From Pachysolen tannophilus NRRL Y-2460 (Eukaryota > Ascomycota > Pichiomycetes > Alaninales > Pachysolenaceae): a stretch of 64,000 nt of DNA. The stretch spans positions 342,978 to 406,977 of the forward strand of contig KV454015.1 of NCBI GenBank assembly GCA_001661245.1. Direction: 5' to 3'. A program made the translations under genes and the position numbers. Below are positions 28,943-40,100 of this stretch, in pieces (the stretch's first letter is position 1; each line of letters starts with the position of its first letter). The notes under the pieces were generated by a model. It was not told the DNA's origin. It saw only the letters and a program-made list of their open reading frames with translations, and did not search any database.

Positions 28943-30304
28943 TTATGAAATGCTTCTGTTGACTACCCGCAAAGTTGTATGATTGGCCTCGTATCCAGGG
29001 AGCATAAAAGGTTCTTGTTTTATTCTAAATGGTGTTTCTTCTATTGGAGTTAAATCTCTCTTTTGATTTGTCTTTTTAACTTTATTTTTTGGGAGAAATA
29101 ATGTAGGAGAGTCGTTTGTTGAAACACTTGAAGTTGATGAAGCCGAGAAAGATGACGTTAAAGAGTTTGCTGATGATAAATCTTTAAAAGACGATGATAT
29201 TGAAGAAACTGGTGATGAGCCACTAGAGTTTGTGTGTTGACTTCTATTATTCATAGAGCACTTTCTTGTAAATTTTGAGAAATCTATATTTTTATCAACT
29301 TCCTTTTTTATTAAAGATTTATCAACAACTTTTCTATAATTTATTTCTTTTGGTGTATTTTCCAGCTTTTTAGAATGAGTAAGTTTAGGGATTCCATGAT
29401 TCATAAGGTTAACTTTATTTGTTGTTGGACTATTGCTATAATTCCTGAAAGAAGCCTGTGACAATCTTTTTACTGGAATATCTGGTAATGGCTTATAATT
29501 TCTTGCTCTTCTCTTTTGATCTTCAATTGATTTAAGATCAATCCTATTTAATTTTTCTTCATCTTTTTCATTAAAGGAAAAAGTTTCAGAGTTTGTATCT
29601 TCAAACCAGCCCTCAGCATCTTGAACACTAGAGGAAGGAGATGATGAACTGTAATTTAATTCAGGTACAGCAGTTAAGTCTGGTATTTCAGTCAATTCCG
29701 GTGTTAATGGTGTCTTTTCACCCATATCACTATAATTATCTAGTATCTGGTTCAACAATTTTAAAGATTCTGAACTTTGTCTGAGTGTTTGTGATCTGTT
29801 TCCATATACCGGATTTTGTTGTTTTAAGAAATCTTCAGAATATACAGAAGATGACTTTCTCATATGAGATGGTGAAAAAGGTTTCTTAAGGACATCTTGT
29901 TGAAATATACTAGACGATCCTGGATCACACATTGATGTAACTCTTAAACCTTTCTTTGAATGGTTTCTGTTTTTTGTCTCAAGATTATTTAAAAGATCAA
30001 CTTGTGGTAAATTTGGTGGAGTAGATAAATCAAGATCATTTGTTAAAAAATTTGGCATGCAGCTAACCACTCTTCTCCTATCGTTCTTATTAAGTTTTTC
30101 TTTTCCTTCATAAAAACCAAACTTGATAAACGCAGGATTATAAAAAGATGCCGATAAAATTTTCCCCTTAGGAACATCCAGAGTCGTAATCTTGGATGAT
30201 CTATGGTTATTAATGATAGTTGATGAAATCCTCTCCAAACTCACTAATGGATCTTGGAAATCCTCCTCTTCGTTCAACTTTTGACCAACAAACTTTCTTC
30301 TCAT
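28943..30304 (-). CDS. DSE3: Dse3-like protein of unknown function
   Basis: 453 aa, Ser/Asn-rich and mostly disordered, with no transmembrane segment. The N-terminus MRRKFVGQKLNEEE is similar to what I recall of S. cerevisiae Dse3 (MPRKFLGNK-), and LKLLNQILDNYSDM (about 182-195) resembles its ILFDEILSAYENV. A proline-basic segment NYKPLPDIPVKRLSQASF lies near 270-287. The gene lies in the block RPN8-RBL2-GPN2, where S. cerevisiae has DSE3 (YOR264W), which supports the call. S. cerevisiae Dse3 is a daughter-cell-specific bud-neck protein whose role is not known. With only short matches the assignment is tentative. Confidence 0.5.
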   Translation of the reverse strand: MRRKFVGQKLNEEEDFQDPLVSLERISSTIINNHRSSKITTLDVPKGKILSASFYNPAFIKFGFYEGKEKLNKNDRRRVVSCMPNFLTNDLDLSTPPNLPQVDLLNNLETKNRNHSKKGLRVTSMCDPGSSSIFQQDVLKKPFSPSHMRKSSSVYSEDFLKQQNPVYGNRSQTLRQSSESLKLLNQILDNYSDMGEKTPLTPELTEIPDLTAVPELNYSSSSPSSSVQDAEGWFEDTNSETFSFNEKDEEKLNRIDLKSIEDQKRRARNYKPLPDIPVKRLSQASFRNYSNSPTTNKVNLMNHGIPKLTHSKKLENTPKEINYRKVVDKSLIKKEVDKNIDFSKFTRKCSMNNRSQHTNSSGSSPVSSISSSFKDLSSANSLTSSFSASSTSSVSTNDSPTLFLPKNKVKKTNQKRDLTPIEETPFRIKQEPFMLPGYEANHTTLRVVNRSIS

Positions 30305-30763
30305 CCCTCTTTCTTTTGCTCAATAAGTAAAACAATTGGAAAAAGAAACAATAAAAAGGCCTAAATTAAAATCAGGATCTTCTCTAAAATATATATTGAG
30401 ACTCATCACAAATCATGAAAGAACTGATGTTAAATGTATCTTTATGCAACTAAAGGTGGTTGGACTTCCAGGTTTTACCTCTTTTGGAATGTTTGCTATT
30501 TCTGAACACGACATTTTTGGTGTTCTGATAAGCAATTGTGTTCTGATATTCTGGTATTCTGAGTTTTTAGGTTTCGGAATGTATAAATGTCGGAATATCG
30601 GAATGTGATTTTTCATGTATTCTGAAATTTCTTTTCTTTTCTTTTCTTTTCTTTTTTTTTCTTAAAAAAAAAAAGAAACTGAAAATTTTTATAGTTGAAA
30701 CATTTCCATTAATCATCGTTATCGTTATCGTTATCGTTATCTGCTACAACTAGTTTGAGTGAG
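30305..30763. promoter_or_regulatory. Divergent DSE3/TRM140 promoter with short repeats
   Basis: The region holds ACACGAC (30506-30512), a cluster of TTCTGA and CGGAAT words between about 30498 and 30630, CTTTT pentamer repeats at 30631-30655 and (ATCGTT)4 at 30715-30738 just before the TRM140 ATG. No credible gene was found, although two short frames stay open across it. Confidence 0.5.
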
Positions 30764-31747
30764 ATGATGAAAGAGGAGGATATTGTAGCAGAGAAGATAT
30801 CATCTTTGGGGTTGCAAGATGTGGAGACTTTGGACGTTAAGCCGAGTCTAGACACTAGAATAGGGAAAGACGATCCATTTGTATTTGGTCAAAGATTTTT
30901 AGAAAATGAAGATGATGTCTTTAGTCATAATGCTTGGGATCATGCGGAGTGGGGTGAAGAGCAAAGGCAAGAAGCTGAGCTGAAGATTCTGAAACAGTAC
31001 GATGCTCCAGTCGATGAATTTGATAAGAATTTATATAATTCGAACCCTGCAAGGTATTGGGATATTTTTTATAAAAATACAAAGGGTAATTTTTTCAAAG
31101 ATCGTAAATGGCTTCAAATTGAATTTCCAATCTTGTATGATGCTACTAAGGAAAATTCTTCACCGGTGACAATATTGGAAGTTGGTTGTGGTAATGGTTC
31201 AACATTATTCCCCGTTTTGAGAGAAAATAAAAATGAAAATTTGAAAATAGTAGCTGTGGATTATAGTAAAAACGCAATTAATATTGTTAAATCATCACAA
31301 GATTTTAACCCTAAATATGCTCATGCTTGTGTTTGGGATTTAGGAAATGAACTGGGGGAATCACCGGAAACTATTGAACCACATTCTGTAGATATTGTAA
31401 CTTTAGTTTTCGTTTTAAGTGCATTACATCCAAATCAATGGGAAACAGCGGTTAAAAATTTGGCCAAAATTTTAAAACCTGGAGGACAAATATTATTTAG
31501 AGATTATGGTAGATATGATATGGCGCAAGTAAGATTTAAAAAGAAAAGGTTATTGGAAGATAATTTTTATATAAGAGGTGATGGTACAAGAGTATATTTT
31601 TTCACAGAAGAAGAATTAAAGATGATTTTTGGAACTTATTTTAAAGAAAGGAAAATAGCGACGGATAGAAGGTTATTGGTTAACAGAAAGAAACAGTTAA
31701 AAATGTATCGTATTTGGTTACAAGCAGTTTTTGATGTACCTTTATAA
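30764..31747 (+). CDS. TRM140: tRNA(Thr/Ser) m3C32 methyltransferase, Trm140/METTL2 type
   Basis: 327 aa from the ATG at 30764. It is a Rossmann methyltransferase: the N-terminal block DPFVFGQRFLENEDDVFSHNAWDHAEW is the METTL2/Trm140 hallmark, then NPARYWDIFYK, the SAM motif EVGCGNGSTLFPVL (about 140-153), VDYSKNAI, and LKPGGQILFRDYGRYDMAQ with KRLLEDNFYIRGDGTRVYFFT. It methylates C32 of tRNA anticodon loops. In S. cerevisiae the gene (ABP140) is fused to an N-terminal actin-binding region by a programmed +1 frameshift. Here the methyltransferase stands alone with a short leader, as in most eukaryotes. Confidence 0.93.
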   Translation: MMKEEDIVAEKISSLGLQDVETLDVKPSLDTRIGKDDPFVFGQRFLENEDDVFSHNAWDHAEWGEEQRQEAELKILKQYDAPVDEFDKNLYNSNPARYWDIFYKNTKGNFFKDRKWLQIEFPILYDATKENSSPVTILEVGCGNGSTLFPVLRENKNENLKIVAVDYSKNAINIVKSSQDFNPKYAHACVWDLGNELGESPETIEPHSVDIVTLVFVLSALHPNQWETAVKNLAKILKPGGQILFRDYGRYDMAQVRFKKKRLLEDNFYIRGDGTRVYFFTEEELKMIFGTYFKERKIATDRRLLVNRKKQLKMYRIWLQAVFDVPL

Positions 31748-31772
31748 TAATATATATATATAAAAGATTTAT

Positions 31773-32630
31773 TTATTCCCTAATAACAATTTTAATGTGC
31801 AAAAACCCATCAATATACATAAACAATTTAAAAATATCAAGAATAGTAGCATCTTGAGGAATTAAAACACCATGACTTAATGGATAAGCAAATTTATAAC
31901 CTGAAGAAAACAATTCTGGTAATATATTCAGAAGCATCAGCCCAATAGTAATTGAAGATTCTCCTTCTTCATTTGTAGGTTTAATCAATGGTTGTAAAAC
32001 TTTATCTGAAACATTTGAAGGAAGATATATTCTTATTGGGATACGACGGAATCCAAATTGGGTTTCATTAATAAATTTTGAAGTTATTAAATTAAACGCT
32101 GTATAATCATGATCTAAAACACTTTGCCAAAGTCTTATAACATCATCTTTAGATAAATTCATCACTAATTTTGAAGATCCATTAATAACATAACATGCTT
32201 GCTTTAATTGATTTATCCAATAATTCTCCAAGAAATCTAAATTAAAGGAATCATGATATATTGGAATTATATATTCTTTAGGATAATTTCTACAATTCAT
32301 TGTTAATTCCCAATGTTGTTGTCTCTTATTATGTAAATTCAATAAATCATAACTTAAACCAATTGGATAATTCCATTTAACTGGAATATTCTCATCTGTT
32401 GTTTCAAACCAAAATTGTTGCAAATTCTTACACCATTCGGGTATCAATAAATTGGATTTAAAATATAATACAATTTCAATTAACCTTGAATATAAATATT
32501 GATTTCTATTTATCGATAAGTAATAATAATGTATATCAGCCTGGTTTTTAGAATCTTTAGGATTCAATTTCAACTTGATATTTATTGATCCTGACCATAA
32601 CTTATCCCTTATAGTCGACAACTCTGACAT
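31773..32630 (-). CDS. ATG5: Autophagy protein Atg5
   Basis: 285 aa (S. cerevisiae 294). The start IRDKLWSGSINIKLKLN and the block PVKWNYPIGLSYDLL (83-97) are the Atg5 N-terminal ubiquitin-like fold. FLENYWINQLKQACYV contains Lys143, which lines up with the lysine conjugated to Atg12. FGFRRIPIRIYLP and the C-terminal ITIGLMLLNILPELF segment complete the second ubiquitin-like fold. Atg5 with Atg12 and Atg16 is the E3-like enzyme for Atg8 lipidation. Two CTG codons (plus 31929-31931, 31938-31940) fall in the TIG-x-ML-x-NILPEL segment, where homologues usually have polar residues. It is convergent with TRM140, only about 25 bp apart. Confidence 0.93.
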   Translation of the reverse strand: MSELSTIRDKLWSGSINIKLKLNPKDSKNQADIHYYYLSINRNQYLYSRLIEIVLYFKSNLLIPEWCKNLQQFWFETTDENIPVKWNYPIGLSYDLLNLHNKRQQHWELTMNCRNYPKEYIIPIYHDSFNLDFLENYWINQLKQACYVINGSSKLVMNLSKDDVIRLWQSVLDHDYTAFNLITSKFINETQFGFRRIPIRIYLPSNVSDKVLQPLIKPTNEEGESSITIGLMLLNILPELFSSGYKFAYPLSHGVLIPQDATILDIFKLFMYIDGFLHIKIVIRE

Positions 32631-32807
32631 CTTTCATAATTTTCTATAGTTCATGATGATGATTATATATATATATTAAAAGTATTAATAAATAGTAATT
32701 AAATATACAAAAAATAATAATAATAATAATAATAATTTTTTATATTCTTTTATATAATAACCAATAATAAAATCATTTTAATTACAAGATAAAAGAGTTA
32801 TTTTTGG

Positions 32808-34295
32808 ATGGATTTCTTAGAGATAAATGAGTTAAACCATGAGCTTCCTTGGACAATAAATCCCAGGCGAATTTTCTTTGCAAAAGAATCTTTGATATTC
32901 ACATTGTTTCATATAAATCCATATACAAAAGGTAATATAGATGAAATTTTTTATGATTTGAATCAACATTTTAAGCCATGGTTGGATAGTTATATTTGGA
33001 ATGTTGCTCCTTTAAGCTTACAAAAAATTGAATCTAGTCGGGGAACATATATTTATGGGGAGTTGGTTTATTGTGATTATAATTATGATGAATGGTTAGT
33101 TACTTGGTTATTGTTTAAATTTTCAACAAAATATCAAGATATCTATATACATATGTTTGACCAAGATGGAGAGTTCTTATTAATAGAAGCTGCTTCATTT
33201 TTGCCTGATTGGTTAGAGCCTGGCGTTTCGTTTAATAGGCCATGGATCAATAATGGGAAATTAATAATAATACCTAATGAGTATTATAAAGGTGAAAATC
33301 TAAAGTTAGAACAAAGTTTGATTTTCTTGGAGAATGTTATTTATAAATGTGAATTTATTATTCAAATAAATGATCATTTAAATGAGAAATTGAAAGAGTT
33401 TCCTCAAAAGATTTTAGAGAATATCTTTAGTGTTAAAGCCATATTGAATAAGAAAGTGATCAACTTATTAGTTAATAATAAGCCATATTTAGGCTCACTT
33501 TGTATATCTCGATATTCGGCAAAAGATATATTGACAACAAGAAAAGAAGAACAAGAAGGACAAGATGATATGGTTGAAGTGAATATTAGAATATCGTTTT
33601 TGTCATATATGTATTTGAAGTCAATATTGAAAATAGACAACGCAATAGAAATTGGAAAGATAATTAGCCAAGGTTTGAATTATTTATTAAAAAATGAAAC
33701 TGAAGAGGCGATTTATATAAACAAGATTTCAACAAATAAAGTAACAGATGAAGATATTAAACAATTTAGTATATCTAATTCACATGAAAATGATAATTTA
33801 CAAACAGAATTGAAAAGATTAAACGTTATTGAAAAATTTATACCACCAAATCATGAAAATGATCAAATAAATGATTCAAATTCTGGAAAAATTCAAGAAA
33901 AGGAACTTTTCACCCAAATTAAAGATTTTTTCAAAAATTCTAAAAAAAATGATTATAATGAATATGAAAAAGACTATGAAGAAAATTCTTCCCAAAGCGA
34001 CAACGATAATATAAGTATTGACGAAGATGATTTCTTTGAATTTTTCTGTAAAGAAGCATTGAAGATGAAAGATGAAGATTTGGAAAAAATGAGAAACACT
34101 GCAACAACTACAGCTGCAAATAAAAATGAAAATAATAATGAAATTAATTCAGAAGACGAAAATGATCTAGATGATTCTGAAATTGAAAGTTTAAGTTATT
34201 TAATGAAGAGCCTCAAAGCAGAAGGATTCTCTGGACCCACCTCTTCCCTACTACTGTCCATGGGTTTAGATTTGTATAGTCAAAAGGAAAGCTAA
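32808..34295 (+). CDS. Ecdysoneless/human-SGT1 (ECD) family protein
   Basis: 495 aa. The N-terminal 200 residues fit the ECD family: a start like LEINELNHELPWTINPRRIFF, a Trp-rich stretch HFKPWLDSYIWNVAPLSLQ, YIYGELVYCDYNYDEWLVTWLLFKF and the strongly conserved DQDGEFLLIEAASFLPDWLEPG (about 119-140) with RPWINNGKLIIIP. The C-terminal third is acidic and Asn/Lys-rich, with a short helical end SGPTSSLLLSMGLDL. In other species ECD proteins act in pre-mRNA splicing and transcription and bind Prp8. S. pombe has one but S. cerevisiae lacks an obvious orthologue, so no standard yeast symbol is given. It shares a 177-bp divergent promoter with ATG5. Confidence 0.85.
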   Translation: MDFLEINELNHELPWTINPRRIFFAKESLIFTLFHINPYTKGNIDEIFYDLNQHFKPWLDSYIWNVAPLSLQKIESSRGTYIYGELVYCDYNYDEWLVTWLLFKFSTKYQDIYIHMFDQDGEFLLIEAASFLPDWLEPGVSFNRPWINNGKLIIIPNEYYKGENLKLEQSLIFLENVIYKCEFIIQINDHLNEKLKEFPQKILENIFSVKAILNKKVINLLVNNKPYLGSLCISRYSAKDILTTRKEEQEGQDDMVEVNIRISFLSYMYLKSILKIDNAIEIGKIISQGLNYLLKNETEEAIYINKISTNKVTDEDIKQFSISNSHENDNLQTELKRLNVIEKFIPPNHENDQINDSNSGKIQEKELFTQIKDFFKNSKKNDYNEYEKDYEENSSQSDNDNISIDEDDFFEFFCKEALKMKDEDLEKMRNTATTTAANKNENNNEINSEDENDLDDSEIESLSYLMKSLKAEGFSGPTSSLLLSMGLDLYSQKES

Positions 34296-34472
34296 GCTTT
34301 TCTCAAGTAGTAGTAGTTTTTTTATATTTTTTTTTTTCTTTCACCTTTTTTTTTTAATTCCTATTTTTATCCGTAAAGTGCTGTTTTCACCAACAATATA
34401 TATATAAATATATATATTTAAATATAAATATAGCTAGGTTAGCTTAATTGATGATAATATATATCGAGGATA

Positions 34473-36028
34473 ATGGATTCCAAGGAACAGGATAGAAAAG
34501 AAGTAGAGTCCAATAATAAAAAAAAAGTTATAATAAGGTGGATTTACTTCTTTCCTTGGTGACAATTTTATTGGGAATTTTATACTATATAAATCAAAGC
34601 GGCGCAAGGTTACCATTTGAATTAATTGAATATTATAGAGAAAATCCTACTGATGATATAATCATTAGAATTCCAGTATATATTTTCTCTGATGAATTTA
34701 TATTTCCAGATTTGGTTGAAGCTACGCAAATCCAAGTGGATTGGGAATTAAAATCCAAGCAATATGAACAAATTGCCAATTATAAAGTTGATTTAAAATA
34801 TGGTGATTATTTTAAAATTATAAGTAATGATACAATTTTTAGTGATTTTGAAGCTCATGCTTATTTTGTTAAGATAACTTTATCCAATATTACTGCGATT
34901 TTTAATGCTCCAGATAGAAAACATACAGAATTATTTTTTAAAGAAGATTCATTGTTTAATAATGATTTACCATTTTTCGTAACACAAACAATTTTATATC
35001 ATGTTTTCCATACTGAATTAGATTTAATTTCACTTGATAATTTTCAAAAAACAATATTTGGTGATGAAACTAAACCTGTTATTCGTCATAATATAACAGA
35101 TAATGGGTTATCAATAAATTATTATAAACCTACTTTAAATTTAAATTTTACAATTTTTGCAGAAGAAAATCAAATTGATGATAATTTGATAGATATATTT
35201 CATTATTATTTTAACAAATTATTTTTTCTGGATGAAGATAATATTCATGATATGTTTCAAAATTATATTGAATTTACTCATGAAATTCATATTGAAAAAT
35301 TTTCATACAATGATAATGATTTTTCAAACGAGGAAAATTTTATTAAATCCACTTATAATGATGATTATGAAGTTTATGTCTTAAATGAAAATGATTCATC
35401 AATTCCTCCATTTTTAAACAAAGGTAAAATACATAATGATACTTTAAATTTCGTATTATATATACCTAATTTTTCAACTACTACTCCAAATGAAGAAGAT
35501 GATTCTATATTTTTTTCAATCGATTCCAAATCACCTTTAGTAATAGACACTGATAGAAACATTGATTTGGCATTTTACCAAAACGATGATCTTTTCGATT
35601 TCAAAACTAATGGTAATGCATACTTGATACCTAGACAAGGAGCTTTAATAGTAATGAATATGGCACTTTTAAATGAATTAAACGAAGAATTGGTTTACAG
35701 AAATTTCTTCAAAAATTTTAAACTCACTCTACTAGTACTACTAGGATTCCCAAAAGATCCAAAGAATATCATATTAAGAGTGGAAATTGAAACTAGAATA
35801 CAAATTATTTTAAATCTTTTAAAAATAGTGGAAAATTTATGGAAAATAACACAACTTCCAGAACAAAAAATCACACAAGACTTGATGAACACCGTCGACG
35901 AGATCCTAATGATGAGAGCAGAAGTAATCCAGGCATTGAGTACCGGCTACAATTGGACATCTCTGTTGTCATTATCCAATAGAGCATTGGAAACAAGCTA
36001 CAACATTTTGAATGTAACAACTTCCTAA
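34473..36028 (+). CDS. GPI17: GPI transamidase subunit Gpi17 (PIG-S), 5' end shifted
   Basis: The main frame (34538-36028) encodes about 496 residues of a PIG-S protein: an N-terminal transmembrane helix LLLSLVTILLGILYYIN, then RLPFELIEYYRENPTDDI, a large lumenal domain with several Asn-glycosylation sites, and an end rich in helices (about 380-490). It has no ATG of its own: the frame opens after a TAA at 34517 and the first codons are non-ATG. An ATG at 34473 starts MDSKEQDRKEVESNNKKK in another frame, and one more A in the A9 run (34518-34526) would join both. This looks like an assembly or sequencing error more than a dead gene. Gpi17 is part of the ER complex that attaches GPI anchors. 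It is linked to PPM1 as in S. cerevisiae (YDR434W, YDR435C). Confidence 0.85.
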
Positions 36029-36232
36029 AACGGAAAACGGAAAACGGACATTTTGATTGTTTAGAGAACGACTTTTTTTTTTATTCAAAAAAATAAGAAA
36101 AATTAAAAATATATATAAATATAGGGAAAGAAGAAGTTGCAAGATAAAAATATTATTATATATATATATATATATATATATAGCATTAAATATTTATAAA
36201 CGGTTAGATTAAACTGTATATTATTTGTTTGT

Positions 36233-37159
36233 ATGAATCTGGATAGTGTGAATAGAAGTCTGTCGCCTTTGTCTGTGGGTGCTGTTCCTACTGTGGGCGC
36301 TTTTTCTGCTATGGCGCCGGCAGGACCAGTACGTGGTGGACAACAACAACAACAACAGCAACAACAACAAGTTGGGACTCATTATGTTAAAAAGAAATCT
36401 GAGATGAAGACTCAGTTTCAAGCATTAGAAGCGTTTAATAATAAATCAACGTTGGATGTAGATGATCCATCATTGAATGAGATAAATGATGAAGAAGAGG
36501 ATGTTAAGAAGATTTTAACGTTTATTCATAAAGATTATAATGAGCATTTAATACGAGAGAAGGAAGAGAAGAGAAGGAAAAGAAAGAGAAAGCATCAAGA
36601 TGAAGAAAGTGAAGGCTCAACTGATTGTGAAAGTGAAAAATTAAGTGATGATAGTGAAGTTGATGCTACCGATGAAGAGCCCCCATCGAAGGAAGAATTA
36701 ACAAAGTTGTTGATGGAAAATTTAGATAAAGATCAAATGGATCGTTATGAGCTGTATAGAAGAACTCAATTAAACAAACCTGGTATTAAAAAAATTGCAA
36801 CTAGTATATTTGGACAAAATATTCCTCCGAATTTTTTAACTGTTTTAAGTGGTATTTCAAAAGTATTTGTAGGAGAAATTGTTGAAAAAGCTAAAGATGT
36901 ACAAAAAAGGTATGAAAAAGCTGCTTTAGTAGAAGCTAATTTAAAGAAAAAAGTAGCAAAAAAAGAACAGCAGTTGAAAAAATTGAAACCCGATTCAGCT
37001 TCTAAAATTTCTGTAGAAGCTAATGATTTAAACAAGGCACCATTAAGGCCGGAACATATTAGAGAGGCATGGAGATTATACCAATTAGAAAATGGTACTA
37101 CACCATCAGTTCTGTGGAGAAGTCAAGGTGGTGATGGTGATGGAATGTTTTTCAGATAA
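36233..37159 (+). CDS. TAF11: TFIID subunit TAF11
   Basis: 308 aa. The histone-fold region MDRYELYRRTQLNKPGIKKI (about 165-184) followed by FGQNIPPNFLTVLSGISKVFVGEIVEKA (about 189-216) is diagnostic for TAF11/TAFII28, with the C-terminal block LRPEHIREAWRLYQLENG. The first 150 residues are low complexity: a polyGln run (about 37-46), a basic stretch KEEKRRKRKRKHQ and an acidic patch. TAF11 pairs with TAF13 within TFIID at RNA polymerase II promoters. A CTG at 36752-36754 lies where homologues have Ala/Ser (RYE-x-YRR). It lies 40 bp from the AXL1 stop (convergent). A (TA)n run sits in the promoter near 36160-36181. Confidence 0.95.
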   Translation: MNLDSVNRSLSPLSVGAVPTVGAFSAMAPAGPVRGGQQQQQQQQQQVGTHYVKKKSEMKTQFQALEAFNNKSTLDVDDPSLNEINDEEEDVKKILTFIHKDYNEHLIREKEEKRRKRKRKHQDEESEGSTDCESEKLSDDSEVDATDEEPPSKEELTKLLMENLDKDQMDRYELYRRTQLNKPGIKKIATSIFGQNIPPNFLTVLSGISKVFVGEIVEKAKDVQKRYEKAALVEANLKKKVAKKEQQLKKLKPDSASKISVEANDLNKAPLRPEHIREAWRLYQLENGTTPSVLWRSQGGDGDGMFFR

Positions 37160-37199
37160 TTTTTATTAAATCCTATATCCATATTTAAATTGACTTTTG

Positions 37200-40100
37200 T
37201 TAAGTAATGAATTTTAATTGTTTATGAAATTTGGTAATGTTTGTTATTTCAATATGTTCAACTTCAACTTTAAAATTGTTAGTTTCATATTTGGTCCCAC
37301 TACTATTAATATATCTTAAACTTTTCCCCAACTGTTTTGCAATTTCTCTTATAATGACATTACATAATTTTAAACCACATCCTTGGTTAATGAAATATTT
37401 TAACAATTCTTTTAAGATGTTTGTTAAATTTCCATTGGACTTGTTAACAATTTCAATTAATTTCTGTTGAGGAATTTTTAATCCTTTTAGTCTTAATAAT
37501 GCATCCAATTGTTGAATTAAAATCTCTTTTGAGATTTCTTCTTCACTCATAGAAGTTTTTAAATGAAGTGAAAGAGACGATCGAGTCTTTGATGATAAAA
37601 TTTTTTCATTGAAAAAACTTAAAAAATTTTGTTTGCTCAAAACTTTTTCCACTAAAGAGAGATCAATATCATCTTCTCCCAAAAGATTATTGAAGTTATA
37701 TGATCTAGATGCAATTTGTTCCCAATAAATTTTATGTTTTTTCAAAGCATCTCCATTGTTAGAAAATCCAGTTCCATTTCGTTGTGCCATTGTGAGTGTG
37801 GAAGGTCCACCACTTGAATCTAATTTCTGACTACCATTTAAATACGAATTAATGAATTTCCTCAAAACTTGTTTCTTGAAATCAGATTCTTTCATCTTTG
37901 ATAATTCAACAAACCAATTTTGTAAATATTCAAAAATCTTATTTTCCAAAAAAACTGGTTTATAATCACCGCTTAAAATAGTTATATGCAAACCTAAAGT
38001 TTTCCTTAATTGTCTCAATCCTCCAAAGACAACATATCCTAACTGCCTTTTATTCCTCAATTCAGGTATCAACGTTGTGGAAATCATATTAGCTAATACT
38101 TTGGTAAGTGTCCTACAATAAACGTCAGATCTCAACCCTGTTTGGATAAAGAAAACTATAGTGTTTGAGGGGTCACCTGGTGGTGAATTTGTCGAATATA
38201 GATAAGATCTTCCTTTGGGGATATAATAAGTTGACGGTTCGGAAAGTTTTAATTGAATTTCAGAGCTATTCAAATGATGAATCAACTTATTAATTAATTT
38301 AGAAAATTGTTCAACTTTAGAAGTTTCTATATCACCTTCAACTAACAAATTAAGATAATTACTATCAACTTTGAAGAAATTTTGCACAAATTCTTTGAAA
38401 TTTTGTAAATCCAATTCTTCCAAAGTATTTAATCTTTCTTCTAAAGACCAAATATTTTCCTCCATTAAAGCAATTAGTCCTGAGTTAGCCAAGACTATAC
38501 CATTTTCCTGGTAAATATTTTCATATCTTGTTCTTATGGCAACCCTTGCTTTTCTTAAAGTATTATAATCCAACTTTTTTTCATTAAGGCCAGAAATCAA
38601 ACTTTGAAGCTCACAGACTATAATCTTTAACATTAGTTCAACACCTTCGCTAAAACCACTTATTGTGACACCAATTCTTGAATCACCTTTTGAAGATGGG
38701 AGTATTTCCCAAGTGTAACCAATGGTTTCAGATTGATATAGTGTTTTTTGTAAATTTAAATAAATTAATTCAGCTAATATCTCAATGCATATTGAATTCA
38801 AACAAGTTGAGATTGACTTATTCACAATTTCAAAAGATAAATAGCAGCGTGAAGAATAGATTAAATTTGTCTCTTTTTTGTACCATAATTGAAAGAAATT
38901 ACCTTCTTGAAGTAATAAAGGTGGAATTGATGAAGAATGATTTTTTGTTATAAATGATAACGAAGAAGATGCAGAATTATCTGCAGCTATCTTTAATTCT
39001 TTTGTAATACAAGAATGATTTAACACCATGGAAGGTAAAAAGGGGTTTTTACTGGGAAGATATAATATTTGACTTTTGTCAAAGGAGTCTAAATTGGATA
39101 ACTTCTCTGTATCTATTTGAAAAATTGAATAATCAAATTGGAAATAGTTATCTTTAACAAAAATTGGTGGACTTTTTAATTCTTTCTTGATACAACTAAT
39201 GGAATTGATATCAGTATCGTTTGAAATTAAGATTACAAAATTGAAATTATTTAAATTTGTAGATTCATTTAAAAATTCTTTGAATAAGATTGCCTTTGAA
39301 GTCCACCATTTTTTGGCTTCTTTACTTTCTGTAAATCCACCTTTGAAATCATGGTCATAATCATGCCAAATTGGTGAGCCTTTAAGTAAGCAATGTGGAC
39401 CAATGTTTTTTAAATTGCATTGCAAATATCTTGAATATAATGAAGATTCTGACATTGGTGATTTGTTAACATCTTCGTATAAATATTTTAAACAATCAAT
39501 AGAAGATATTTCTGATAAATATTCTCCTAATTCAAAAATATTACCGTTGATAACGTTGTGAGTAAATTTGAAAATAATTTTTAAAACTTGATCTAAATTT
39601 TTGTATCCTAAATTTGTCAATTTTAATTCCAAAGTTAATGTATCGTTACCTTCAGCCAAGTTGAGTTTGAAAGCTAATAATGTTATTATGTATCCCATTT
39701 TCTTTAAAGCATCGCATATAGAATTAGAACTTTCATCTCCGTATAATTGACACCATGCTTCAGTGAATAATGGAATTTTTTTTTGATTAGCTGATGGATC
39801 ATAACTTAGTGGGAAATTTATTCTTATAGTAGGTGTTATACTTGAAGATTGTAATCTTTTAATGAAAATACATTTTGAAGTTTCATCTTTAAGGAAAACT
39901 TGAGTAGTGGTATACTTTTCTTTCCAAGTTTGTTGACAAATTGAGAAATCTTCAAGGTTAAGTCTATTATTTTTATCTTTATTGTCTTTTTTAGTTTCAT
40001 CACTATAAGAGTTATTTTTTAAAAGAGAAATTTGTTTTAAACGGTTCTTATTGGTTATAGATCCAACATCGCTAAAATATGAAATTGCAAATTTTTGTAA

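Noticed and set aside
30336-30616. Short frames on both strands in the DSE3/TRM140 spacer
   Set aside because: They are built on TTCTGA/CGGAAT repeats, have no family features and lie in a divergent promoter.
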